11,264 bases of DNA from Ruminococcaceae bacterium UBA1772 (GCA_002314645.1 DCGS01000012.1:1-11264), one strand, 5' to 3'. Shown: positions 1-4,976, numbered from the stretch's first letter. Made by a program: numbers and translations. The notes: a model not told the origin generated them from the sequence alone.

Positions 1-431
1 GGAATGTTGTTGTTCTGAGAAATAATAAAAGAACAGATTGTTTCCCATGGGTCTTGGTTTAGTATGTGTATGCCTGGGAATTCAAGAATGGCCTCTTCAA
101 TGTTCTGGTCCGCAGACAAGGTTTCACAAATTTTGCTGTAGTCCCTATCAAGGTCAAGGTATGGCACCCATATGCTAAAGAACTCTTCTTCTGTGGTGTT
201 ATAGAAGGTTATAGGGCCGAGCGATTCATTCTGTTCCAGTTCAGCAAATAAAGGCTTTATGTTCCCATTATCTGAACCAACTACCGCACACCAGTGACCG
301 TCGTCATTCTTTGACCATCTAAACGATTGTCCACAATCAAGGGTAAGATCCAAAGAAAGCATATTAGGATTTTCATATATTAAATTGTCTCCCTGAACGG
401 ACAGTTTGAATTTTGAGTTTTCTGTTTTCAT
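1..431 (-). CDS. ogg: 8-oxoguanine DNA glycosylase, N-terminal part (cut by left edge)
   Basis: Reading the minus strand from the ATG at 431-429 gives an open frame of 143 codons that leaves the window at base 1 without a stop. The protein shows DCGQSFRW at residues 32-39 and GIHILNQDPWE followed by SFIISQNNNI at about 120-143. Both match OGG1-type glycosylases: the second resembles the human OGG1 stretch ending SSNNNI that begins the helical catalytic domain. The family removes 8-oxoguanine paired with C in base excision repair, using a catalytic Lys and Asp in the HhH-GPD domain. Those residues lie outside the window, so activity cannot be judged. An AAGGA ribosome binding site sits 6-7 nt before the ATG, which supports this start. 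It is codirectional with rarA but 436 bases away, so a shared operon is doubtful. Family assignment is from motif recognition. Confidence 0.88.
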   Translation of the reverse strand, partial: MKTENSKFKLSVQGDNLIYENPNMLSLDLTLDCGQSFRWSKNDDGHWCAVVGSDNGNIKPLFAELEQNESLGPITFYNTTEEEFFSIWVPYLDLDRDYSKICETLSADQNIEEAILEFPGIHILNQDPWETICSFIISQNNNI

Positions 432-561
432 GCTATTTCCTTGTTAAAAAATAATTATGTATATTTCGCCGAATTTTTAAAATTTAGCACTTCGTTTTTT
501 TACATTAGAGAGGTTTATGAACGTCGTTAATAGTCAATAGATTTTTGCAAAAAAATGAGTG

Positions 562-602
562 GCAAAAATGCAAAAAATTGATATAGAAAATGTGCATTTT
601 GC
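562..602. repeat. Imperfect inverted repeat (GCAAAAATGCA / TGCATTTTGC)
   Basis: The arm GCAAAAATGCA (562-572) is the reverse complement of TGCATTTTGC (593-602) except for one extra A, with a 20-nt spacer. An outer alternative pairs GGCAAAAA (561-568) with TTTTTGCC (610-617). The element lies 131-171 bases upstream of the ogg start codon, so it could be a leader hairpin or a regulator site. The low sequence complexity makes chance symmetry more likely than usual. Confidence 0.5.
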
Positions 603-668
603 TATTATTTTTTTGCCTTGTAAAGCGCTTTTAACGTTTAGTAATTGAAGTGGTTGTCAATAGTGAAT

Positions 669-746
669 TTCTCCACAAAAGGCGGAAAATTGCGGAAAAG
701 TGCGAAAATACGTTAAAAATTCGTTGAGTTATTCACATTTTCCACC
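669..746. promoter_or_regulatory. DnaA-box-like nonamers around tandem decamers
   Basis: TTATTCACA at 729-737 fits the DnaA box consensus TTATNCACA exactly. In the same orientation, TTCTCCACA (669-677) differs from TTATCCACA at one position and TTTTCCACC (738-746) at two; the last abuts the perfect box. Between them are three adjacent 10-base units (681-690, 691-700, 701-710) of form TGCGGAAAAT. Clusters of same-orientation DnaA boxes near AT-rich DNA occur at origins, DnaA-regulated promoters and DnaA-titration sites. Calling this a DnaA-binding region is inference, because one perfect box is expected by chance fairly often. Confidence 0.3.
681..710. repeat. Three tandem GC-AAAA decamers
   Basis: Three exact 10-base steps read ggcggaaaat, tgcggaaaag and tgcgaaaata, with a fourth decayed unit possible at 711-720. 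The 10-base period equals about one helical turn and puts each A-tract on the same DNA face, which would favour bending or cooperative protein binding. The function is unknown. Confidence 0.6.
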
Positions 747-772
747 GAGTTTTTAACAATGGCTTACTTTTT

Positions 773-793
773 AATTATACAGTCTGTATAATT
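773..793. promoter_or_regulatory. Perfect 21-base palindrome, operator-like
   Basis: AATTATACAG (773-782) and CTGTATAATT (784-793) are exact reverse complements around a single T at 783. The site lies 75 bases past the rarA stop codon. A hairpin with such a tiny loop and an AT-rich stem would make a poor terminator. On the minus strand it is followed by A residues; on the plus strand it is followed by GGA and seven T, but no plus-strand gene precedes it. The symmetry suits binding of a homodimeric repressor. No regulator gene is nearby in the window, so the partner cannot be named. Confidence 0.5.
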
Positions 794-867
794 GGATTTT
801 TTTACCATAAAAAAAGTCTGCAAACCCTATTGACATCGTGCAAATGACGTAGGTACGTATTCTAAAA

Positions 868-2130
868 TTATGAGTTTCCTTTAATGGCATCCCAGTATGC
901 TTTTGCAGCCTGTTCAATTTTGTTGTCGCCAAATTCATAGTATTTTTTCTTGGCAATTCTGTCAGGCAAATATTGCTGCTGGCACCAGTGGTTTGGATAG
1001 TCATGTGGGTACTTGTAGAACTGTCCCTTGTTTTGATTGTCTTCACCGTCAAAGTGCTTGTTTTGAAGCTGTCTTGGAATAGGTCCACTGTTTCCAGCTT
1101 GAATATCTGCAGTTACCGCATAGAGAGCATTATATGCCGAATTGGATTTTGGACTTGTTGCCACTAGTACAACAGCATCTGCTAAAGGGATGCGAGCTTC
1201 TGGCAATCCAACTTGAAGTGCAATGTCACATGCAGCTTTTACTATTGGAATTATTTGAGGGTAGGCAAGGCCTACATCCTCACATGCGCAAACCAAAAGT
1301 CTTCTAATTGCACTTTGCATGTCTCCAGCTTCAAGAAGTCTGGAGAGGTAGTGAAGTGCTGCATCCGGATCTGACCCGCGCATAGATTTCTGATATGCGG
1401 ATACAATGTCATAGTGGTCATCTCCTGCCTTGTCGTACCTCATAGCGGAATGACCAACTAACTGCTCTGCTATTTCCACACTAGGTGATTCCCCTACAGG
1501 CGTCGACATAACGCAAAGCTCAACTGTGTTGATTGCTTTTCTGACGTCTCCGCCACATGCATGGGAAATCATTTTGACGACTGCGTCGTCAACCTCATAC
1601 TGGACGCCGTTTTCTTCGCCTAAAACCTTAAACGCACGAAGAACAGCCTTGCTGATTTCTTCTGGCGTTACAGATTTAAACTCAAACACAGAACAACGGC
1701 TTATAACTGCATTGTAAACGTAGAAATATGGATTTTCAGTTGTAGATGCAATCATTGTTATTTGTCCGTTCTCTAAATACTCAAGAAGGGACTGCTGTTG
1801 CTTCTTGTTAAAGTACTGAATTTCGTCTAAATAGAGAAGTATTCCATTAGGAGCAACGAACGTGTCAAGCTGAGCCACCATATCCTTTATGTCAGATATG
1901 GAAGCGTTTGTAGCGTTGAGCTTATAAAGCTTTTTATTTGTCTGTTTTGCAATTATGCTTGCAAGAGTTGTCTTTCCAATTCCAGATGGTCCGTAGAATA
2001 TTAAATTTGGAATATTCCCAGAAAGAATTATATTTCTTAGAGCCTTGCCTTCGCCGAGCAAATGCTCTTGTCCAACCATATCATCTATGGTGGTAGGGCG
2101 AAGTCTATCAGCAAGTGGAGATGATGACAT
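868..2130 (-). CDS. rarA: Replication-associated recombination protein A (AAA+ ATPase, RarA/MgsA)
   Basis: The 420-aa product is a full-length RarA/MgsA/WRNIP1-family AAA+ ATPase, related to clamp-loader subunits and RuvB. It acts at stalled replication forks, binding single-stranded DNA ends and SSB. Visible motifs, in order: an N-terminal LADRLRP-MVGQEHLLG segment (6-26), Walker A GPSGIGKT (47-54), Walker B ending LDEI (101-104), sensor 1 STTENP (129-134), an arginine-finger region SRCSVFEF (144-151) and sensor 2 GGDVRKAIN (193-201). These are followed by the family's C-terminal tetramerisation region, with RGSDPDAALHYLSRLLEAGD (251-270), CEDVGLA (283-289) and YPHDYPNHW (374-382). Length and motifs are intact. 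A GGAGG site sits about 7 nt before the ATG, and its own promoter lies at 2182-2210. It is transcribed away from the neighbouring B12-related gene. Confidence 0.97.
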   Translation of the reverse strand: MSSSPLADRLRPTTIDDMVGQEHLLGEGKALRNIILSGNIPNLIFYGPSGIGKTTLASIIAKQTNKKLYKLNATNASISDIKDMVAQLDTFVAPNGILLYLDEIQYFNKKQQQSLLEYLENGQITMIASTTENPYFYVYNAVISRCSVFEFKSVTPEEISKAVLRAFKVLGEENGVQYEVDDAVVKMISHACGGDVRKAINTVELCVMSTPVGESPSVEIAEQLVGHSAMRYDKAGDDHYDIVSAYQKSMRGSDPDAALHYLSRLLEAGDMQSAIRRLLVCACEDVGLAYPQIIPIVKAACDIALQVGLPEARIPLADAVVLVATSPKSNSAYNALYAVTADIQAGNSGPIPRQLQNKHFDGEDNQNKGQFYKYPHDYPNHWCQQQYLPDRIAKKKYYEFGDNKIEQAAKAYWDAIKGNS

Positions 2131-2170
2131 ACGGTGCCTCCATTTATCTATACATAGTATTTATTAATTA

Positions 2171-2188
2171 ATATAATATATATTATAT
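2171..2188. repeat. 18-base perfect AT palindrome over the rarA -10 box
   Basis: ATATAATAT (2171-2179) is followed directly by its reverse complement ATATTATAT (2180-2188). It covers the rarA -10 element (2182-2187) and the expected transcription start. It could be an operator, or simply AT-only promoter DNA that melts easily; the two-letter composition makes symmetry cheap. Confidence 0.45.
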
Positions 2189-2210
2189 ATACCTTTTATA
2201 ATATAGACAA
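2182..2210 (-). promoter_or_regulatory. Sigma-A promoter for rarA
   Basis: On the minus strand the sequence reads TTGTCT (plus 2210-2205), 17 nt, then a perfect TATAAT (plus 2187-2182). Transcription should begin near 2175, leaving a leader of about 45 nt that contains the GGAGG ribosome binding site. Box matches and spacing are close to the vegetative consensus. It diverges from the promoter at 2265-2293, with 54 bases between the two -35 boxes. Confidence 0.8.
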
Positions 2211-2264
2211 GTGCAGATGTCATATTTGCTAATTTATTTAAGGCTTTACTGTTTATTTGAATAA

Positions 2265-2293
2265 TTTACATTGTTTTTTTACTTTGATATAAT
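2265..2293 (+). promoter_or_regulatory. Sigma-A promoter for the MetH-reactivation-like gene
   Basis: TTTACA (2265-2270), a 17-nt spacer and a perfect TATAAT (2288-2293) predict a start near 2300. That gives a leader of only about 20-25 nt before the GTG at 2323, just enough to carry the AGGGGG ribosome binding site. No riboswitch fits between promoter and start, so a B12 (cobalamin) or SAM riboswitch can be excluded for this promoter. Confidence 0.8.
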
Positions 2294-2322
2294 TAATGGT
2301 GTAATTGATAGGGGGAATTCCT

Positions 2323-2910
2323 GTGAAGAAATTGGCGGCAATAAATCGCAAAACGGTTTTAAAGTTTCTAGGCTATGAGGCTGAATTAATTGGTCCAGAA
2401 CTCATGGAGAAGATTGACGCTTTAGAACTTGAGCTACTTTCAAACATTCATCCAAGATATATGTGCAAGGCATTTGATCTTGACAAGGCGGACGGAAAGG
2501 TAAGCTTAAAAGACTGTGACCTCCTTCTTCCAGGGGAGAAGATCTCAAGAGAACTTTACTACTGCAGCAAAGCTGCACTTTTCTGCGCAACCCTTTCAGA
2601 TGATATAGATCTTTTAATATCTCTTGCCGGTCGTGAAGATATTGAACGAGCAGTAATACTTGACTGTCTTGCAGCCGCAGCACTTGAAGAATACTGTGAC
2701 CTTGTAGAAGAGGACATTGCTTCAAGATTCCCAGAATATCAAATTACATTTAGATTCTCTCCTCTTTATGGAGATTTACCACAGGGAACTGAATCTGATT
2801 TCACAGCAATTTTGGATTCTGGAAGAAAAATAGGCGTAAGCTACAGTGAAAACGGAGTATTCACTCCACGTTTTTCAATTACAGCAATAATCGGTTTGAA
2901 AGAAAAATAA
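2323..2910 (+). CDS. Small protein related to the B12-dependent methionine synthase activation domain
   Basis: The 195-aa product resembles stand-alone clostridial proteins annotated as vitamin B12-dependent methionine synthase activation domain. Similar segments are INRKTVLKFLGY (7-18), a central Ala-rich stretch around VILDCLAAAALEEYCD (111-126), RFSPLYGDLP (144-153) and the C-terminal SITAIIGL (185-192). In MetH this domain binds S-adenosylmethionine so that oxidised cob(II)alamin can be reductively remethylated. Such small proteins may reactivate corrinoid enzymes or complete a split MetH. The MetH AdoMet motif is RxxxGY; here the corresponding position reads R144-FSP-L-Y149, with Leu where Gly is expected. 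I start at GTG 2323 because AGGGGG lies about 7 nt upstream. The in-frame TTG at 2305 lacks a ribosome binding site and almost coincides with the transcription start. The gene is monocistronic, with its own promoter and terminator. Exact role is uncertain. Confidence 0.8.
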   Translation: MKKLAAINRKTVLKFLGYEAELIGPELMEKIDALELELLSNIHPRYMCKAFDLDKADGKVSLKDCDLLLPGEKISRELYYCSKAALFCATLSDDIDLLISLAGREDIERAVILDCLAAAALEEYCDLVEEDIASRFPEYQITFRFSPLYGDLPQGTESDFTAILDSGRKIGVSYSENGVFTPRFSITAIIGLKEK

Positions 2911-2936
2911 TAAAAAATAGCATATTTTGTGTATTT

Positions 2937-2974
2937 CCGCACCCAAAACCATACATTTTGGGTGTGGATTTTTT
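2937..2974 (+). terminator. Strong intrinsic terminator
   Basis: CCGCACCCAAAA (2937-2948) pairs with TTTTGGGTGTGG (2956-2967), 12 pairs including one G-U, around a 7-nt loop. An A and then six T (2969-2974) follow. It lies 26 bases after the stop codon of the MetH-reactivation-like gene and insulates the ribosomal operon from upstream reading. Confidence 0.93.
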
Positions 2975-3012
2975 ATTGTCAGAATGCTTTAAAAAGTTTG
3001 GTAAAAATTACG

Positions 3013-3031
3013 AATTTTTTATTAAAAAATT
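3013..3031. promoter_or_regulatory. AT-rich palindrome / UP element before the rpsJ promoter
   Basis: AATTTTTTA (3013-3021) and TAAAAAATT (3023-3031) are exact reverse complements around T3022, ending one base before the -35 hexamer. A- and T-tracts in this position are typical UP elements that contact the RNA polymerase alpha C-terminal domain at rRNA and ribosomal protein promoters. The perfect symmetry could alternatively mark a regulator site. Confidence 0.6.
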
Positions 3032-3032
3032 G

Positions 3033-3061
3033 TTGACCTGCACAAATTGATGTGTTATTAT
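3033..3061 (+). promoter_or_regulatory. Main promoter of the S10-spc operon
   Basis: TTGACC (3033-3038), a 17-nt spacer and TATTAT (3056-3061) give near-consensus sigma-A boxes, with an AT-rich upstream element abutting the -35. Transcription should start at one of the G residues at 3066-3068. A start on G would fit growth-rate control through GTP levels as known for rRNA promoters in Bacillus, but that is inference. It is the only clear promoter found ahead of the ribosomal genes. Confidence 0.85.
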
Positions 3062-3065
3062 ACTA

Positions 3066-3314
3066 GGGCACGTGAAATACGGGGATGTTATGCCCTAAAA
3101 CCACGTAAGATATGCGTTGATGCGGGAGGTGGCCGTCCTAGGCGACGGGAAATTTCCGCGGAGTATGTCCGATTTTAAACCGGGCGAAACTAATTATGTC
3201 GTTTTGCCACCCGGGAACAACCACGTTTTCCAGGTTTTTTAAATACTAATAAGGGAAACGCCCGGCGGTGTGTATAAAACGACGAGCCCGCCATTAATTT
3301 TAGGAGGACTAACA
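3066..3314 (+). promoter_or_regulatory. Structured 5' leader of the S10 operon
   Basis: About 245 nt of GC-richer, non-coding leader precede rpsJ. Local helices visible by eye: GGGCA (3066-3070) with TGCCC (3091-3095); CCGTC (3133-3137) with GACGG (3144-3148); GGCGAAAC (3183-3190) with GTTTTGCC (3201-3208), eight pairs; GGCGG (3264-3268) with CCGCC (3288-3292). Competing long-range pairings include GGTGGC (3128-3133) with GCCACC (3206-3211), CCGGGCG (3180-3186) with CGCCCGG (3259-3265), and GTCGTTTT (3198-3205) with AAAACGAC (3276-3283). Such exclusive alternatives fit a regulatory RNA. In E. coli the S10 leader is controlled by L4, but this one does not let me assign a ligand or a known Rfam family. 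It ends at the AGGAGG (3302-3307) of rpsJ. Confidence 0.7.
3211..3240 (+). terminator. Possible transcription attenuator in the rpsJ leader
   Basis: CCGGGAA (3211-3217) can pair with TTTCC and GG (3227-3231, 3233-3234), with A3232 bulged and a 9-nt loop, immediately followed by six T (3235-3240). The stem is short, so termination would be partial. Upstream pairing of 3206-3211 with 3128-3133, or of CCCGG 3210-3214 with CCGGG 3180-3184, would break it, which is the logic of attenuation. This is inferred from base pairing only. Confidence 0.4.
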
Positions 3315-3626
3315 ATGGCAGTAAAAGAAAAAATCAGAATCAGACTCAAAGGTTACGACCACAACCTTGTAGACAGTGCAGCTGAGAAGATCGTAGAGAC
3401 AGCTAAGCGCACAGGTGCTAAGGTTTCAGGTCCTGTTCCACTTCCTACAGAAAAGGAAGTTGTTACTATTCTTCGTGCTGTACACAAGTACAAGGATAGC
3501 CGTGAGCAGTTTGAGCAGCGCACACACAAAAGACTCATCGACATTCTCAGACCTTCAAACAAGACTGTTGAAGCTCTGACAGGTCTTGAGCTTCCAGCTG
3601 GCGTTGAAATTGAAATTAAGCTCTAA
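3315..3626 (+). CDS. rpsJ: Small ribosomal subunit protein S10 (uS10, NusE)
   Basis: The 103-aa product is full-length S10. It belongs to the head of the 30S subunit and, as NusE, also joins the transcription antitermination complex with NusB and links NusG to the ribosome. Recognisable segments are KIRIRLKGYDH near the N terminus, GPVPLPTE in the middle and the long-loop sequence RTHKRLIDI, followed by the C-terminal LPAGVEIEIKL. The ATG at 3315 is preceded by AGGAGG at 7 nt. An in-frame upstream GTG at 3270 has no ribosome binding site and lies inside a leader hairpin, so it was rejected. It is the first gene of the operon, and a 73-nt gap, the largest in the cluster, follows. Confidence 0.99.
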   Translation: MAVKEKIRIRLKGYDHNLVDSAAEKIVETAKRTGAKVSGPVPLPTEKEVVTILRAVHKYKDSREQFEQRTHKRLIDILRPSNKTVEALTGLELPAGVEIEIKL

Positions 3627-3656
3627 TTTCTAGAAGTTCAACGACAGAAGGGTCAT

Positions 3657-3673
3657 GTTGGCAAAAGGCCAAC
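3657..3673 (+). other. Small hairpin between rpsJ and rplC
   Basis: GTTGGC (3657-3662) and GCCAAC (3668-3673) form a perfect six-pair stem with a five-base loop. No T-run follows, so it is not a terminator. It lies 11 bases ahead of the rplC ribosome binding site and could be an mRNA-processing or translation-control element. Confidence 0.4.
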
Positions 3674-3699
3674 CAATAACCAAAGGAGGAAAGGTTAAT

Positions 3700-4335
3700 A
3701 TGCAGAAAGGTCTTATCGGAAAGAAAATCGGTATGACACAGCTCTTTGACGAGAAGGGAAATGTAATCCCTGTAACAGTCATTGAAGCAGGTCCATGTAC
3801 TGTAACAATGAAGAAGACAGTTGAGAACGACGGTTATGACGCTGTTCAGCTTGGCTTCGGTGATGTTAAAGTACAGAGAGTAAACAAGCCAATGAAGGGT
3901 CACTTCGCAAAGGCTGATGTAGCACCAAAGAAGGTTCTTCGTGAATTCAGATTTGATGATTGCTCAGCAGCAAACGTTGGAGACATCGTAAAGGCTGACA
4001 CATTTGTTCCAGGCGACAAGATTGATGTTGTTGGTACAAGTAAAGGTAAGGGAACAGCTGGCGCAATCAAGCGTTGGAACTTCTCTCGTCTTAAGGAAAC
4101 TCATGGTACAGGTCCTGTAGCAAGACACGCAGGTTCACTTGGTGCTTGTTCAGATCCATCAAGAGTATTCAAAGGAAAGAAACTCGCTGGTCACCTTGGT
4201 GCAGAGCGCGTTACAATTCAGAACTTAGACGTTGTTAAGGTAGATGCCGAAAACAACCTCATCGCAATCAAGGGTGCAATCCCTGGTCCACGCGGTGGAA
4301 TCGTTGTTTTAAAAGACAGCGTAAAGAAAGCATAA
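3700..4335 (+). CDS. rplC: Large ribosomal subunit protein L3 (uL3)
   Basis: The 211-aa product is L3, an early assembly protein of the 50S subunit whose long loop reaches toward the peptidyl transferase centre. Evidence includes the N-terminal LIGKKIGMTQLFDE (5-18), GTSKGKGTAGAIKRWNFSR (112-130) and PSRVFKGKKLAGHLGAERVT (153-172), with the loop between. The position equivalent to the Gln methylated by PrmB in E. coli L3 (sequence GQNQTP there) reads GACSDP here, so that modification is not expected. ATG 3700 is chosen because GGAGG lies about 10 nt upstream. The in-frame ATG at 3655 starts in the spacer, overlaps a hairpin and would add 15 residues the family lacks. The rplD start follows after 17 nt. 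Confidence 0.99.
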   Translation: MQKGLIGKKIGMTQLFDEKGNVIPVTVIEAGPCTVTMKKTVENDGYDAVQLGFGDVKVQRVNKPMKGHFAKADVAPKKVLREFRFDDCSAANVGDIVKADTFVPGDKIDVVGTSKGKGTAGAIKRWNFSRLKETHGTGPVARHAGSLGACSDPSRVFKGKKLAGHLGAERVTIQNLDVVKVDAENNLIAIKGAIPGPRGGIVVLKDSVKKA

Positions 4336-4352
4336 GGAAGGAGAGATAAAAA

Positions 4353-4976
4353 ATGCCTAGCGTATCAGTACTTAATACAACCGGTAAGAAGGTTGGCACA
4401 ATTGATTTGAACGAAGACATCTTTGGTATCACTCCTAATATGTCTGCTGTTCATCTTGTAGTTGTAAACTACCTCGCTAATCAGCGTCAGGGCACACAGT
4501 CAACTCTCACTCGTTCAGAAGTAAGAGGCGGCGGTAAGAAGCCTTGGAGACAGAAGGGCACAGGCCGTGCTAGACAGGGTTCTACACGTTCACCACAGTG
4601 GACACACGGTGGTATTGCTCTTGGACCAAAGCCACGTTCATATGGCTTTGATGTAAACAAGAAGGTAAGAAGACTTGCTATGAAGTCTGCTCTTTCAGAT
4701 AAGGTTGCTACAGAGGAAATTACAGTACTCGACAGCCTTGCACTCAAGGAAATCAAGACAAAGGAAATTGTTAAGGTTCTTGAGGCTCTTGGAAACGCTA
4801 AGAAGACTCTTATTGTTCTCCCAGAGAAGGACGACGTAATCTACAAGAGTGCTAGAAACATTCCTGGCGTAAAGGTTACACTCGTTAACACATTAAACGT
4901 TTATGACATCATCAACTGCAATAAGATGATCGTTCTTAAGGATGCAGTTGCTAAAATTGAGGAGGTATATGCATGA
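4353..4976 (+). CDS. rplD: Large ribosomal subunit protein L4 (uL4)
   Basis: The 207-aa product is L4. Its basic extended loop lines the peptide exit tunnel, and the globular domain sits on the 50S surface. The loop is clear: RGGGKKPWRQKGTGRARQG at 58-76 continuing through SPQWTHGG (80-87), the region where macrolide-resistance changes occur in other species; it looks wild type. The remaining C-terminal half has the usual Rossmann-like pattern, including LIVLPEKD and VTLVNTLNVYDI. In E. coli L4 represses its own operon by acting on the S10 leader, so it is a candidate effector for the leader at 3066-3314, but that is only inference here. The stop codon overlaps the rplW start in ATGA, indicating coupled translation. 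Confidence 0.99.
   Translation: MPSVSVLNTTGKKVGTIDLNEDIFGITPNMSAVHLVVVNYLANQRQGTQSTLTRSEVRGGGKKPWRQKGTGRARQGSTRSPQWTHGGIALGPKPRSYGFDVNKKVRRLAMKSALSDKVATEEITVLDSLALKEIKTKEIVKVLEALGNAKKTLIVLPEKDDVIYKSARNIPGVKVTLVNTLNVYDIINCNKMIVLKDAVAKIEEVYA

Larger units (their letters stand above)
432..867. other. AT-rich intergenic region without a gene
   Basis: This 436-base gap between the start of ogg and the end of rarA has no credible coding frame on either strand. It is AT-rich and contains several structures: GCAAAA-rich inverted repeats around 561-617, tandem decamers at 681-710, DnaA-box-like nonamers at 669-677 and 729-746, and a perfect palindrome at 773-793. No convincing sigma-A promoter for ogg was found. 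The best minus-strand candidate is TTTACA, 17 nt, CAAAAT, giving a start near 590 and a leader of about 160 nt, but its -10 matches only 4 of 6 positions. No strong terminator for rarA is visible; a run of seven T on the minus strand (809-815) follows only a weak interrupted stem. Confidence 0.6.

Noticed and set aside
66..251. Plus-strand 61-aa frame
   Set aside because: It is antisense to ogg, whose minus-strand frame has clear OGG1 motifs and its own ribosome binding site.
773..803. Palindrome plus T7 as a plus-strand terminator
   Set aside because: The T-run fits, but no plus-strand transcript or gene precedes it, and the stem is AT-rich with a one-base centre.
771..1088. Minus-strand 105-aa frame at the rarA end
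   Set aside because: It overlaps the conserved C-terminus of rarA in another frame, has no ribosome binding site and low-complexity Thr-rich sequence.
2305..2322. TTG at 2305 as start of the MetH-reactivation-like gene
   Set aside because: It lies at the predicted transcription start with no ribosome binding site; GTG 2323 has AGGGGG at proper spacing.
2402..2725. Minus-strand 107-aa frame
   Set aside because: Antisense shadow of the 195-aa gene; no start signals or family resemblance.
3270..3314. Upstream GTG extension of rpsJ
   Set aside because: No ribosome binding site; S10 starts at MAVKEKIRIRL with AGGAGG before the ATG at 3315.
3066..3314. T-box, SAM or cobalamin riboswitch in the rpsJ leader
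   Set aside because: I see no T-box TGGNACCGCG motif, S-box core or B12-box, and the gene controlled is ribosomal.
3655..3699. ATG 3655 as rplC start, or a short upstream peptide
   Set aside because: In frame with rplC but with only a badly spaced AAGGG, and the extra 15 residues are not part of L3.
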